From assembly GCF_005405205.1 (NCBI RefSeq), contig NZ_BJDP01000009.1, forward strand, positions 40,387 through 104,386: a stretch of 64,000 bases of DNA. The letters run 5' to 3'. Made by a program: the position numbers and the translations under genes. Source of the DNA: Enterococcus pingfangensis. GTDB lineage: Bacteria > Bacillota > Bacilli > Lactobacillales > Enterococcaceae. The notes under the pieces were generated by a model. It did no database searches, had not been told where the DNA came from, and saw nothing but the letters and a program-made list of their open reading frames with translations. Positions within the stretch are counted from its first letter, which is position 1. Each line of letters opens with the position of its first letter. This document shows positions 52,953 to 62,195 of the stretch, piece by piece.

Positions 52953-54320
52953 TTATCTCCTTACCAGATCGTTCAGACTGCTGATTCTTCGATCCGTTGT
53001 AATAACCACGATATGATCTTTTAAACGAATTTCCGTATCACCTTTAGGAATAACAAATCCCCGTTCTCTGGAAATCGCCGCAATCAATATATTATTTTTC
53101 AGTTTAACGTCAGAGACTTTTTGATTCAAAAAGCTGGTTTGTGGTGTGACCACAAATTCCATCGCATCGACATCGTCATTGAACAAATGATGGAGCGTTT
53201 TAACACTACTGTCGTCATCTTTATTATTTTTCGCGCGAACATAGCGCAAAATGTGCGTAGCAATAATATTCTTAGGCGAAACAACACTGTCGATTTCCAA
53301 CTGATCCAAGACACTCATGAAATTCATTCGCGTCACTTTTGCGACCGTCTTTTTCGCTTTCATTTGTTTTGCGTATAACGAAATCACGATGTTTTCTTCA
53401 TCCAGTCCCGTCAGTGCCACGAACGCATCGACAGACTCGATCCCCTCTTCGACCAAAACTTCTTCGTCACTGCCGTCTGATTCAATGATCGTCGCTTCTG
53501 GTAGCATGACCGAAAGTTCTACACAACGTTTCGGATTGTTTTCAATAATTTTGACTTGGATCCCGTGTTCGATTAATTGACGGGCTAAATAATACGCGAT
53601 CCGTCCACCACCGACGATAATGATCCGTTTGGTTTTTTTCTCCAACAGATTGATATCTTGGCAAAACCGCACCAAATCTCGATGTTGGCCCATCACATGG
53701 ATGCGATCGCCTTGTTCGAGTACAAAATTTCCATCTGGAATAATCAGTTCTCCTTTTCGCCGAACTGCACAGATCAAAACATTTGCTTTAGATACTTTAT
53801 CTAGCCGATTCAGCGAAGCACCAATCAAACGAGCATTTTCTTTCAAACGAAATTCTGCCAGTTCAATTTTCCCGCTAACGAACGTATCTACTTTAAAAGC
53901 CGATGGGAAGAGCAAAATACGCCGAATCTCGTTAGCCGCTTCCAATTCCGGATTAATGATCATTGATAGTCCCAGCTGATCACGCATAAAGGAGCGTTGT
54001 TTCAGATATTCTGGATTCCGCACACGAGCGATCGAATTTTGCGCACCCATTTTTTTCGCCATCAAACACGCCAAAATATTCAATTCATCCGACTGCGTCA
54101 CCGCAATAATGATATCCGTGTTATTCACACCTGCTTCTAGCAAAATATCATACGTCGAGCCGTCACCAACTACACCTAGTACGTCAAATTGATTAACGAT
54201 CGCCTTAACTTTTTCCGCATGTAAATCAACGACTACTACGTCGTAATCATAATCTTCATTCGACAGATACTGAGTCAACGCTTTTCCGACTTTACCAGCA
54301 CCTAAAACAATAATTTTCAT
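52953..54320 (-). CDS. trkA: TrkA potassium-channel regulatory subunit
   Basis: A 455-residue cytosolic protein with two RCK repeats. The first Rossmann core begins MKIIVLGAGKVGKALTQYL; the second, near residue 222, has RIIIVGGGRIAYYLARQL. Each is followed by an RCK_C domain (about 135-215 and 370-450). It binds nucleotides, gates TrkH, and in Firmicutes its RCK_C domain often binds c-di-AMP. It precedes trkH with 12 bases between. AGGAG lies upstream of the ATG. The promoter is TTGTTT-17-TAGAAT; no c-di-AMP riboswitch was seen. Confidence 0.95.
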   Translation of the reverse strand: MKIIVLGAGKVGKALTQYLSNEDYDYDVVVVDLHAEKVKAIVNQFDVLGVVGDGSTYDILLEAGVNNTDIIIAVTQSDELNILACLMAKKMGAQNSIARVRNPEYLKQRSFMRDQLGLSMIINPELEAANEIRRILLFPSAFKVDTFVSGKIELAEFRLKENARLIGASLNRLDKVSKANVLICAVRRKGELIIPDGNFVLEQGDRIHVMGQHRDLVRFCQDINLLEKKTKRIIIVGGGRIAYYLARQLIEHGIQVKIIENNPKRCVELSVMLPEATIIESDGSDEEVLVEEGIESVDAFVALTGLDEENIVISLYAKQMKAKKTVAKVTRMNFMSVLDQLEIDSVVSPKNIIATHILRYVRAKNNKDDDSSVKTLHHLFNDDVDAMEFVVTPQTSFLNQKVSDVKLKNNILIAAISRERGFVIPKGDTEIRLKDHIVVITTDRRISSLNDLVRR

Positions 54321-54358
54321 TTTATTCTCCTATATATGAGTGATATTCTTATTTCCTC

Positions 54359-54387
54359 ATTCTAGCCTGTTCCAACCGAAAAAACAA
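54359..54387 (-). promoter_or_regulatory. trkAH promoter
   Basis: Minus strand TTGTTT (54382-54387), 17 bases, TAGAAT (54359-54364). The remaining gap up to 54591 (about 200 bases) is AT-rich with no gene, repeat or riboswitch that I can see. Confidence 0.6.
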
Positions 54388-54591
54388 CGAACTTCAAAGA
54401 AAGTCTTTTTCCATGTTCATTCAAAATAAACAGATATTTTGAGCTGTTTTAGTCAAAAACAAACAAAGTAAGATTCATTCAGATTTTAGACCATTAAAAT
54501 GCCGAAAAAATTGACGGAAGTTTATTCTTTAACAGCTAAACTAGCGCACACTTTCTGCTACTACAATTAGACGGCTATCGCAAACGTTAAC

Positions 54592-54626
54592 TATTAAAAA
54601 AACTCAACCAAAAAAGTAGTTGAGTT
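54592..54626 (-). terminator. Terminator after the 417-residue protein gene
   Basis: AACTCAAC-10-GTTGAGTT stem followed by T6-7 on the minus strand. Confidence 0.88.
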
Positions 54627-54636
54627 CGAAAGTATT

Positions 54637-55890
54637 TCACTGAGAATCGTTAGTTTTTTTGACAATCATAATATTGAGCACGATCTCATCAGTCGTTGGT
54701 TTGTCGCCTTTTTTAACAAATTGACTTGGTTTTGGCTCCAAATCGACGGATGGATAAGCAGCATTCAAAAAATAATCTGAAAAATCAGTTTCTGTAATAT
54801 TTTGATGGTACCAATCATTGTTCTCACCACCGTACAGATCGGCATATTCTGCGTTTTTTAGTGTTTTCTCGTTATAAAAAATCGTCGGCAACGCTACGAC
54901 ATACTCTTCTCCTTCTGAATTGACCCAATAATAAAGACCCGCCGAATCTTTGATCCCGCCAGTCCCATTAAAATCAACGGAAAAGTAGACAGATCTGTCA
55001 CTAGCAGTCAGTTTTTTCGTTGTGATCGCAGGATTTTTTAACCCTAATGATTGAGCTCGTAAAAGGATGTACTTGCGCCAAGTTTCATCCGAAAAATCAG
55101 CGTGATATGAATTTTTGTCACTCAACGACTGCTGTTTTTCTAAATCATTTTCTGCCGCGGCACGACTTTCTTGAGCTTCTTCGCTGCTACTTTCACTTGC
55201 TTGTTGATATTTTTGATAACTTTTGATTTTTGTCTTCTGTGCATCAGTTGCAAATTGTTCCCAGACAGGATACGAATACCCGTTATTTAACAGCCAATTG
55301 AAGATTTTCTCGTAGTCTTTCGTCGTCGCTTTGATATCAGCCGCCGCTGCTTTTTCTTCAGCTTTTTTATCATAGTTCAGGTGTTGCGACTCAGACACTG
55401 CTTTTAAACTAGATTTAGTCCCTTCCCTTTTTTGGATCGTATATGTTTTAGCAAAATCAAATCCACGATCATCATCACTATCAAACTGATAGTCATAAAT
55501 AAATTGCACTTGCTGATTTTTAAAATCCAAAATAAAATCATAAACGAGCAGATTGTCGCTATCATTGCTTTGAAGTGTAAGCTTTTGATTTTGTTTATCG
55601 CAATCGTACCAAGCAACCAATGACATCGGATAATCAGTTGCAGTCACACTCTTAGGTACAACAATCTCTCCAGCAAAATTGATCGACTCCTCCTCAAAAG
55701 AATCATCAAATTCCGGTAATTCCAGTTCTTTTTTTAATTTTGTTAGATCCAGCTTTTGTTGTACCGTTAAATCTGTCGTATCTTTGTTCTTTGCTGCATG
55801 CTTTTCTACTACGAAAAAGCCGATCAGCAAAACAAAAATGCTTATCAATACAGTTAGTCCGATTTTAATTGGTCGCTGTCTTTGCCCCAT
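54637..55890 (-). CDS. Membrane-anchored extracytoplasmic protein of unknown function
   Basis: A 417-residue protein I do not recognise. A short basic N-tip (MGQRQRPIK) leads into one hydrophobic helix (residues 10-28, IGLTVLISIFVLLIGFFVV) with no lipobox, so it is probably an uncleaved anchor with the rest outside. The exterior is acidic (ELPEFDDSFEEESI) with a beta-rich region (LVVYDFILDFKNQQVQF-like, 100-150), an Ala/Glu/Lys coiled segment near 175-195 and a Ser/Glu-rich helix near 230-260 (QASESSSEEAQESRAAAEND), then a second beta region with YYWVNSEGEEYVVALPTIF. It is monocistronic. No catalytic motif, LPXTG or known repeat. Confidence 0.85.
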   Translation of the reverse strand: MGQRQRPIKIGLTVLISIFVLLIGFFVVEKHAAKNKDTTDLTVQQKLDLTKLKKELELPEFDDSFEEESINFAGEIVVPKSVTATDYPMSLVAWYDCDKQNQKLTLQSNDSDNLLVYDFILDFKNQQVQFIYDYQFDSDDDRGFDFAKTYTIQKREGTKSSLKAVSESQHLNYDKKAEEKAAAADIKATTKDYEKIFNWLLNNGYSYPVWEQFATDAQKTKIKSYQKYQQASESSSEEAQESRAAAENDLEKQQSLSDKNSYHADFSDETWRKYILLRAQSLGLKNPAITTKKLTASDRSVYFSVDFNGTGGIKDSAGLYYWVNSEGEEYVVALPTIFYNEKTLKNAEYADLYGGENNDWYHQNITETDFSDYFLNAAYPSVDLEPKPSQFVKKGDKPTTDEIVLNIMIVKKTNDSQ

Positions 55891-56024
55891 AAATAATACT
55901 TCCCTTTGATTAGATTTGATTATTTATCGCTATTATCCTTCAATTCTGACAAAATGCAATCATCAATTTTTCAAAAAAGACTCCGGCTTTCGCTAGTTTG
56001 AACTTACTATTGATTCAACCGGAA

Positions 56025-56118
56025 GTGGATTCTTTCAAGAAATCTCGGCTGATTTTCGAAACCACTAGAATATCATTTATTCAAAAAAAAAGGATATGAC
56101 AAGACTTTTGTCACACCT
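56025..56118. repeat. Dispersed intergenic repeat, copy C (internally shortened)
   Basis: It shares with copy B the blocks GAAAT-TCGGCT-AT, CGAA, ACTAGAA-ATCATTTATTC and AGGATATGACAA, and with copy A GAAGTGGA. About 60 bases of the middle are missing. The terminal hairpin (56091-56118) is imperfect (GGATATGACA / TGTCACACC) and lies behind brnQ. Confidence 0.65.
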
Positions 56119-56173
56119 CTTTTCCAAAACTATTTGCAGCTCAATCATTTTTCAAGCAAACAGATTTATAGTA

Positions 56174-57517
56174 TTATTTTTTTTCTGTAAATCGTGCATA
56201 AAGCAAGCCAATCAAAAAGCCGATGAGAGCCGGTAAGATCCAGCCCATCCCGATGTTGAAAAACGGCAAATATCGTCCGGCAAAACTTAATAACGATTCG
56301 ACAAACGGAAGTTCTGCAATTCCTGCGGGACTCGCTGCGAGGGCGTCAAAAATAGCGGAGATCATCGTAAAAGCCGTCGTTGTTTGATAGACGATTCTGC
56401 GATGCTTGAATAATGGGCTGATAATAGATAATAGAATCAAAGTCATCGCCAATGGATAGATAAACATCAAGACTGGCAACGATATTTCAATTATTTTTGT
56501 CAATCCAACATTCGCAAAAAGACAAGGTAAAGCACTTGCTACGATAATAAAGAATTGGTAACTGCGGCGAGGAAACAATTCAACAAACGTTTCTGAAAAT
56601 GCCGTAACCAATCCAATCGATGTTTTCAAACAGGCGGAGATCACGATCAATGCCAGTAAAATACTGCCGGCGGTACCGAGATAATAATTGGCGATTTGTG
56701 CCAACGCGACTCCACCGTTTTCACTAATAGAAAATTTTCCTAAACTCATCGCGCCTAAGTAAGCCAATGAAGTGTAGATGATCCCCATCAAGACAATGCT
56801 GATTGCTCCTGATTTGATCGTATCTCTAGCGATTTGATTGGGATTTTTTACTCCCATTGATCGAATCGTCGTTACGATAATGATCCCAAAGGCTAATGAA
56901 GCAAGTGCATCCAACGTATTATAGCCTTCAGTGAAACCTGTAAAAAAGGCCGTCGTTTGATAAGTCGGCTGCACTGCGGCATCAGATACCGAACCTAATG
57001 GATGTGAAAAACCAAAAATAAGCAATACACCAAGCAAGATCAAAAAGATCGGATTCAAAAATTTCCCTACATAATCTAAGATTTTCGTAGGTTTGCGGGA
57101 GAAAAACCAAGTTAATGCAAAGAAGATGATACTAAAAACAGTCAACATGATTTTTTGTTGTCCGCTAGACACAAATGGCGCGACCCCAATTTCAAACGAA
57201 GTGGTCGCAAGCCGTGGTAAGGCAAAGAAAGGACCGATCACCATGTAAATCAAAAAGGTAAACACAAAAGCATATTTTCGACCGATCTTAGAGGCTAAAT
57301 CAAGCACCCCTTCACTTTGAGAGATTCCGATCGCGATTACGCCTAAAAACGGCAAGCCGATTCCAGTAACTAAAAATCCAAGATTCGCTGAAAATACATT
57401 GCTTCCGGCAAGTTGTCCCATATTTACTGGAAAAATCAAATTTCCTGCGCCAAAAAAAAGACCAAAAAGCATCGAACCGATATATATGTATTGTTTTAAT
57501 GAAAGTTTTCTTTCCAT
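56174..57517 (-). CDS. brnQ: Branched-chain amino acid transport carrier BrnQ
   Basis: A 447-residue LIVCS-family symporter with about 12 membrane helices. The start [30 protein letters not shown] contains the family's [10 protein letters not shown] signature, and [18 protein letters not shown] follows mid-protein. It imports Leu, Ile and Val with Na+ or H+. Notably it coexists with a leuABCD operon elsewhere in the window. It is monocistronic, with repeat copies B and C on either side. Confidence 0.95.
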   Translation of the reverse strand: MERKLSLKQYIYIGSMLFGLFFGAGNLIFPVNMGQLAGSNVFSANLGFLVTGIGLPFLGVIAIGISQSEGVLDLASKIGRKYAFVFTFLIYMVIGPFFALPRLATTSFEIGVAPFVSSGQQKIMLTVFSIIFFALTWFFSRKPTKILDYVGKFLNPIFLILLGVLLIFGFSHPLGSVSDAAVQPTYQTTAFFTGFTEGYNTLDALASLAFGIIIVTTIRSMGVKNPNQIARDTIKSGAISIVLMGIIYTSLAYLGAMSLGKFSISENGGVALAQIANYYLGTAGSILLALIVISACLKTSIGLVTAFSETFVELFPRRSYQFFIIVASALPCLFANVGLTKIIEISLPVLMFIYPLAMTLILLSIISPLFKHRRIVYQTTTAFTMISAIFDALAASPAGIAELPFVESLLSFAGRYLPFFNIGMGWILPALIGFLIGLLYARFTEKK

Positions 57518-57721
57518 AATGCCTCCAGACTAAACGTTTGATTAAATTTTCATTAGTTAATTGTACACAAATGTTGCAACCCTGACAAAATATTTCGACC
57601 AAAAAACAATAAATCTCTTCAATTTTTCAGAATAATCAATCTTTTGAACTGTTGGTCACTGAAATTCTGTTAACTCTGTCAGTGAACTATTCTTTCGTTT
57701 GAAGTTTTTCAAACCATCAGT

Positions 57722-57873
57722 AAAAAGGCAATGACAAAAATGGACGATTCCAAAAAACAAGCAGGAATCTTTGAATATGGTCACTCAAATTTTTATGAAA
57801 TTTCGGCTTATCCCCGAAGAACTAGAACATCATTTATTCAAAAAAAGGATATGACAAAACTTTTGTCATATCC
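57722..57873. repeat. Dispersed intergenic repeat, copy B
   Basis: A 152-bp element, left end AAAAAGGCAATGACAAAA, right end a hairpin GGATATGACAAAA-c-TTTTGTCATATCC (57847-57873). The left end approximates the inverse of the right. It aligns along its length with copy A (AAGCAGGA, TTTTATGAAATTT, GGCTTAT, GAAGAA, GAACA) and with the right part of copy C. A reading frame across it is a by-product, not a gene. The rest of the gap 57518-57907 holds only AT-rich sequence. Confidence 0.72.
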
Positions 57874-57907
57874 TCTTATCGGTTATTTTAAAAAATGCTC
57901 GACCCCT

Positions 57908-58267
57908 CTAATTTAATGCTGCGGCTTGTTGGATCAGTGTTTTTATTGCTTCAGGCTGGATCTCTTCCACTTTTTTGATGCGGATATGCCGCATTGTTTT
58001 TGCTTCGCCTTGCAATAAATGGTCCGGATCGAAAGCGGCTAATTCATTCCCGCGATGAAAGCCAAGACTGGTGTGTTGCTTGGCCACTTGGATAAAGCAA
58101 ACCAGACCTTGATACGAATAATTAGGCATGGACCACTTAAATTCTTCGACCAAATCCGGCGACGCGGCAAAAATCAATTCTCGCAATGCTTTTGCGATCG
58201 TTTTATTCGGCTCTGACAGTTTTGCTATAAATTGATTGACTTCCAAAATCTTCCGTTCACTTTCCAT
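57908..58267 (-). CDS. DUF1801 family protein (YdhG-like)
   Basis: A 119-residue small soluble protein with the DUF1801 outline: an N-terminal helix, then KALRELIFAASPDLVEEFKWSMPNYSYQGLVCF, where the KW-MP-Y-Y pattern is typical, then HTSLGFHRGNEL and MRHIRIKKVEEI. Function unknown across the family; some related YdeI/OmpD-associated proteins exist. GGGGGAG lies 6-7 bases before the ATG at 58267. It may share a transcript with queG, 40 bases upstream. Confidence 0.85.
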   Translation of the reverse strand: MESERKILEVNQFIAKLSEPNKTIAKALRELIFAASPDLVEEFKWSMPNYSYQGLVCFIQVAKQHTSLGFHRGNELAAFDPDHLLQGEAKTMRHIRIKKVEEIQPEAIKTLIQQAAALN

Positions 58268-58306
58268 AACAAGCTCCCCCTTTTTAAACATCCTACAAAA
58301 AAATTA

Positions 58307-59500
58307 TTAATCTTCCGTAGTCCGTTTTGTTCTTCTTTCTTTTTTCGCTGCTTTTTGCTGCAATTGCAAAATAGCCTGTTCAATTTCTGTCAATACTTCT
58401 GAATCGACTTCTTTATTTTTTAATTCTTCTAAATGACCAAGCCATTTTTCCGGCTCGCGATTGCCTAGGCGACCAATCGCCCACGCGGCAGTCCCGCGAA
58501 TGACCGTCCGCACATCTTCTTGTGCACAAGTTAAGATTTCCGGCAACGCACCGCGTTCGCCAACATTCGCCAATGCGATTAAGGCATTTCGCTGCAACGG
58601 TTCTTTTCCGCGCCACGAGCCCGCCAAATGACCAAACTGTGTTTTGAATTCTTTATTGGAAAGATCTAACATCGGTTTTAATTTAGGATACACTTCATCG
58701 ACTTTCGGTTCCATTTCTTCATGAAAATGGAAGTCTTTTCCTTGATTGTACGGACAGACCAACTGGCAAATATCACAACCATAGATGACATTCCGAATTT
58801 TTTTGCGATATTCTTCCGGCATCATTCCCTTTGTTTGAGTCTGATAAGAAAGACACCGCTTAGCATTCATTCGACCATCGCCGAGCAAAGCATTTGTCGG
58901 ACAAGCCGTCACACATCTCGTACAATCACCGCAGCCAAACGGTACCGGTTCATCTACCGCAAATTGAATATTCGTAACGATTTCTCCTAAGTAGACAAAC
59001 GAGCCGTACTCTTCTGTAATCAATAGACCATTTCTGCCAATGAAACCTAGTCCTGCCCGTTGCGCAACTGCTACATCGACGAGTTCTCCTGTATCTACTT
59101 GTGGGGCAAAACGCCAATCCTCTTGCTCTTGCAAGTCGGATGCCTGCTCTTTAATAAAGGCAATCAACTTTTCTAAGCGATCACGCAAGATATCATGATA
59201 ATCGATTCCCCATGAAGCCCGCGCAAACATTCCACGCTTCTCATCATTCGGGATTTCTTCACGGATCTTTGTCGGATAAGCTAGTGCAATCGCGATGATC
59301 GTTTGCGGATTCTCAAATGTTTTTTCAGGATAGATCCGCTCTTCCACGATTTTGTGTTCAAACCCGGAATTATAGCCTCTTTCTCGTTGTTCATGCAAGG
59401 AAGCTTCTAATTCATAAAAAGGTTCAGCCGAAGCAAATCCAATTTTATCGATCCCGATCCGTTTACTTTCGGCGATAATCTTTTCCTTTAAAGACAACAT
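58307..59500 (-). CDS. queG: Epoxyqueuosine reductase
   Basis: A 397-residue cobalamin-dependent Fe-S enzyme that reduces epoxyqueuosine to queuosine in tRNA. An N-terminal DUF1730 domain is followed by two [4Fe-4S] motifs: [16 protein letters not shown] and [12 protein letters not shown] Firmicutes-type HEAT-repeat region (about 290-370; [25 protein letters not shown]) closes the protein. The ATG at 59500 is 7 bases from GAGGG; another ATG two codons earlier overlaps the ECF gene's stop as ATGA but is too close to the site. Confidence 0.95.
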   Translation of the reverse strand: MLSLKEKIIAESKRIGIDKIGFASAEPFYELEASLHEQRERGYNSGFEHKIVEERIYPEKTFENPQTIIAIALAYPTKIREEIPNDEKRGMFARASWGIDYHDILRDRLEKLIAFIKEQASDLQEQEDWRFAPQVDTGELVDVAVAQRAGLGFIGRNGLLITEEYGSFVYLGEIVTNIQFAVDEPVPFGCGDCTRCVTACPTNALLGDGRMNAKRCLSYQTQTKGMMPEEYRKKIRNVIYGCDICQLVCPYNQGKDFHFHEEMEPKVDEVYPKLKPMLDLSNKEFKTQFGHLAGSWRGKEPLQRNALIALANVGERGALPEILTCAQEDVRTVIRGTAAWAIGRLGNREPEKWLGHLEELKNKEVDSEVLTEIEQAILQLQQKAAKKERRTKRTTED

Positions 59501-59502
59501 GC

Positions 59503-60024
59503 TCATTCCCTCTTTTCTATTCTTTGATAGCGCTGAAAAACTTTTATCAGCGGTTTTTTCAATAACACATAAAAGACAACCGTTCCGATACCATGCATCA
59601 CATCAAATGAGAGCCCCGCTAAATAATAAGGCCAGAACTGCTTGATTCCAAAAAACGGTGCCAACATGGCAGAAACAAGCAAGCCATACAACAAACTCAG
59701 CACAAAACCTAGTACAACTTCTAATAATAAAGATTTCCACGGCAGCTTATTCAACAGTCCCGTCAATAAAATAATAATAGCAAAAGCCAAAATTTGGGCG
59801 ATCGTCCAGATCCCCATTCCTAAATAAAAATTTGTGATTATTAGCGATAAAGAACCAATGATCAATGCCGGTACGACCCCGATATTCAGCGTAACGATCA
59901 GTAAAATAGCCGTGATTGGCTGAACATTAGGAATCAACGAAGTCATCAACCGTCCGATCACACAAACCGCTGTCAACAACGCCAAGATCGTTAGTTCACG
60001 AGTAGAAAAAAATTGTTTTTTGAT
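59503..60024 (-). CDS. ECF transporter S component (substrate unknown)
   Basis: About 173 residues with five to six membrane helices ([57 protein letters not shown], ...), like substrate-binding S components that dock on the shared EcfAA'T module. The start is abnormal. A perfect AGGAGG is 8 bases before an in-frame ATC (60024); the only nearby ATG (60031) is out of frame and 1 base from the site; the first in-frame conventional start is a TTG at 59985 inside helix 1 with no site. It overlaps queG's region, which suggests, but does not prove, a queuosine-precursor role. It lacks a preQ1-type leader. Confidence 0.75.
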   Translation of the reverse strand: MKKQFFSTRELTILALLTAVCVIGRLMTSLIPNVQPITAILLIVTLNIGVVPALIIGSLSLIITNFYLGMGIWTIAQILAFAIIILLTGLLNKLPWKSLLLEVVLGFVLSLLYGLLVSAMLAPFFGIKQFWPYYLAGLSFDVMHGIGTVVFYVLLKKPLIKVFQRYQRIEKRE

Positions 60025-60041
60025 GACTCATTCCTCCTGCT

Positions 60042-60060
60042 GACTTTAAGGCTATTTTAG
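60042..60060 (-). promoter_or_regulatory. Promoter of the ECF-queG operon
   Basis: Minus strand extended -10 TATGCTAAAAT immediately followed by a short leader to AGGAGG. The remaining gap 60061-60245 shows no structured RNA. Confidence 0.45.
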
Positions 60061-60245
60061 CATAAAACAACGAAACAATAGCTGATTTATATCAAGTTTC
60101 AGCGGGGGCTTTTTCTCATTTTGATCGTACGATTTGCAAAGTATTTTTCATCCTCTATAGACAGTCTCATTCTTTTTTTCTCATCACCATCAACGGGCAA
60201 AAAAAGCTGTTGACCTTTGACATTATCCTCAACTGATGACCAAAA

Positions 60246-60284
60246 CAAAAAAGCTCTACCTCTTGCTAATGCAAGAGATAGAGC
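60246..60284 (-). terminator. Terminator of rplU-prp-rpmA
   Basis: GCTCTA-CTCTTGC-TAAT-GCAAGAG-TAGAGC stem followed by T6-7 on the minus strand. Confidence 0.92.
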
Positions 60285-60293
60285 CGATTGTAA

Positions 60294-60587
60294 TTAAGCT
60301 TCTTGAGCGACTGGATATACAGACACTTGTTTTTTGTCGCGACCTTTACGTTCGAAACGTACTACGCCGTCAACTTTAGCAAACAATGTGTCATCGCCAC
60401 CGATACCTACGTTAACACCAGGGAAAATTTTAGTACCACGTTGGCGATAAAGAATTGATCCACCAGTAACAGTTTGACCATCAGCACGTTTAGCACCTAA
60501 ACGTTTTGATTCTGAGTCACGTCCGTTAGAAGTTGAACCGCCACCTTTTTTATGGGCGAATAATTGTAAGTTCATATTCAATAACAT
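60294..60587 (-). CDS. rpmA: 50S ribosomal protein L27 with cleavable N-terminus
   Basis: A 97-residue ribosomal protein at the peptidyl-transferase site. It begins [19 protein letters not shown]: the extension ending in Phe10 is the Firmicutes type, cut by Prp before AHKK. The core [13 protein letters not shown] and [20 protein letters not shown] is standard. AGGAGG is 8 bases before the ATG at 60587. It is third in rplU-prp-rpmA. Confidence 0.96.
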   Translation of the reverse strand: MLLNMNLQLFAHKKGGGSTSNGRDSESKRLGAKRADGQTVTGGSILYRQRGTKIFPGVNVGIGGDDTLFAKVDGVVRFERKGRDKKQVSVYPVAQEA

Positions 60588-60599
60588 GAGCTGCACCTC

Positions 60600-60959
60600 C
60601 TATGATTTAGATTTTGTTTGAATTTCAATGAAATCCAAATATTCAATTTCGATTGATTGCAAGCCTAATAATAAATGCTCTAGCAAAATTTGCGAGATAT
60701 TCATCTGCTCTTGGGTCATCGAATCATTTATTTCCATTGAAACATGAAGACAACCACCTTCATCATCATTGGTTTCGATGTTCGGAATGACACCTGCTAA
60801 GGCATCTAAGCTATTTACCGTACTGATGGCTAGTGCGGAAACTGCGGAACAGACGATATCGCTACCGTAAGGACCAGCTTCAGCATGACCAGTCAGCGTA
60901 AATTCACTAATTTGACCTGCTTGATTTCGAGCGAATGTACCTTTGATCAACTTAGGCAC
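60600..60959 (-). CDS. prp: Ribosomal-processing cysteine protease Prp
   Basis: A 119-residue protease that removes the N-terminal extension of L27. The catalytic dyad fits His25 (TGHAEAGPYGSD) and Cys37 (DIVCSAVSALA). It sits between rplU and rpmA, as always in Firmicutes with extended L27, and its substrate is encoded by the next gene. AGGTGCC precedes the ATG. Confidence 0.94.
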   Translation of the reverse strand: MPKLIKGTFARNQAGQISEFTLTGHAEAGPYGSDIVCSAVSALAISTVNSLDALAGVIPNIETNDDEGGCLHVSMEINDSMTQEQMNISQILLEHLLLGLQSIEIEYLDFIEIQTKSKS

Positions 60960-60968
60960 CTTCTTTTT

Positions 60969-61277
60969 TTATGCTTTGATTGAGTCAATGACAACTTTAG
61001 TGTAAGGTTGACGATGACCTTGTTTGCGGTGTGAATGTTTTTTAGGTTTGTATTTGAAAGTAACGACTTTTTTTTGTTTGCCGTGTTTTTCAACAGTTCC
61101 TTCAACAGTTGCACCTTCAACGATAGGAGCTCCTACTTTGGTAGTTTCGCCGCCTACTAAAACAACTTGGTCGAAGACAACTTTTTCGCCAGCTTCAACG
61201 TCTAATTTTTCAATGTAGACTGCTTGACCTTCTTCAACTTTGATTTGTTTACCGCCAGTTTTGATGATTGCGTACAT
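60969..61277 (-). CDS. rplU: 50S ribosomal protein L21
   Basis: A 102-residue L21: [18 protein letters not shown] at the N-terminus and [19 protein letters not shown] near the C-terminus are diagnostic. First gene of the operon, preceded by AAGGAGGTG and by a leader of about 110 nt likely to be the L21 autoregulatory RNA. Confidence 0.98.
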   Translation of the reverse strand: MYAIIKTGGKQIKVEEGQAVYIEKLDVEAGEKVVFDQVVLVGGETTKVGAPIVEGATVEGTVEKHGKQKKVVTFKYKPKKHSHRKQGHRQPYTKVVIDSIKA

Positions 61278-61279
61278 GC

Positions 61280-61386
61280 TTGTGGCACCTCCTTATAATA
61301 GATACTTAGACTCGCCATCCCAAGTGACCGAAGTTCTTAATAACTTGTTCTGCGCGGTTGTAGCTGTGGGTTCCACAATTACAACA
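61280..61386 (-). promoter_or_regulatory. Ribosomal protein L21 leader (putative autoregulatory RNA)
   Basis: A structured leader between the rplU promoter and start, with GGAACCCACAGCTACAACCGCGC and CGGTCACTTGGGATGGCGAG segments (each given in part). Rfam describes an L21 leader at this exact position in Firmicutes. I recognise it by place and general composition, not by a folded match. Confidence 0.55.
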
Positions 61387-61391
61387 TTCAT

Positions 61392-61420
61392 AGTCTACTA
61401 AAAAAAACGAGCGAAGTCAA
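61392..61420 (-). promoter_or_regulatory. rplU operon promoter
   Basis: Minus strand TTGACT (61415-61420), 17 bases, TAGACT (61392-61397). Confidence 0.75.
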
Positions 61421-61547
61421 CGATTATTATTGACGTGCGCCCAGCTTTTTTCTACTATTAGTGAGATGATGGATTGGTCGCTTTGATTTAATAAACGGAT
61501 ACGCGATTCTTTCCGAAAAAATTAGTTTATAAAATGAGGTGACCCGG

Positions 61548-62195
61548 ATGGACTATCCAAAAAAATTAGTCGACTTAGTATCCGAACGTTCAAAAGATTT
61601 TCAACTTGAGGGATTTATCGCAGGCCAAGGACCCCTTCAGCCAAAACTGATGTTAGTCGGTGAAGCACCGGGTCGCAACGAGGTCGTCAATCATATCCCT
61701 TTTTCTGGCGCAGCTGGAAAAGAATTAATCCAAGCGATGGAATCAATCGGTCTTACTCGAGAAAACACCTATATCACTAGTGCTGTCAGAAGCCGACCTT
61801 ATAAAATCGTTGAACGTATCAATAAACGTACGCAAAAAAACGAGCTTGTCTATCCCAATCGGACACCAAATAAAAAAGAAGTGCTGGCGCACGCGCCGAT
61901 CTTAGATTATGAACTAGCCGCTGTCCAGCCAAAAATCATCGCAACTTTAGGCAATATCGGCCTACACCGCCTGCTTGGGCCAAAATGGCAGATCAGTGAA
62001 CGCCACGGCGAAATTTATCACGGCCCGATCTTAGAACTAACTGCAGAACAAGACAATTATCAACTGTCAGAAAAAAAATACACCGTCGTTCCGCTATTTC
62101 ATCCGGCATCGATTTTTTATAATCGGTCATTAAGCGAAAAAATCAAACATGACTGGGTAACTTTAGGAAAATTACTAGAAAAAGAGGAAAAATAA
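61548..62195 (+). CDS. Uracil-DNA glycosylase family protein (no Fe-S cysteines)
   Basis: A 215-residue UDG-fold protein. Motif A GEAPGRNEVVNHIPFSGAAG (near residue 37) and motif B LFHPAS near residue 190 match family 4/5-like UDGs. The protein has no Cys at all, so it lacks the [4Fe-4S] cluster of canonical family 4 enzymes. Uracil excision or a nucleotide-binding role is inferred. GAGGTGA is 6 bases before the ATG at 61548; a GTG three codons earlier overlaps that site. It overlaps the following methyltransferase gene by one base (TAATG). Confidence 0.82.
   Translation: MDYPKKLVDLVSERSKDFQLEGFIAGQGPLQPKLMLVGEAPGRNEVVNHIPFSGAAGKELIQAMESIGLTRENTYITSAVRSRPYKIVERINKRTQKNELVYPNRTPNKKEVLAHAPILDYELAAVQPKIIATLGNIGLHRLLGPKWQISERHGEIYHGPILELTAEQDNYQLSEKKYTVVPLFHPASIFYNRSLSEKIKHDWVTLGKLLEKEEK

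Noticed and set aside
54321..54600. c-di-AMP (ydaO) riboswitch upstream of trkA
   Set aside because: The promoter lies about 40-65 bases from the gene and the conserved ydaO core sequences are absent.
57731..57916. A 61-residue protein-coding frame on the plus strand
   Set aside because: It runs across repeat copy B and the opposing gene's end, has no ribosome site, and the matching frame in copy A is broken by stops.
60025..60250. preQ1 riboswitch ahead of the ECF S component and queG
   Set aside because: The apparent promoter leaves only a very short leader, and no preQ1 aptamer pattern is visible.
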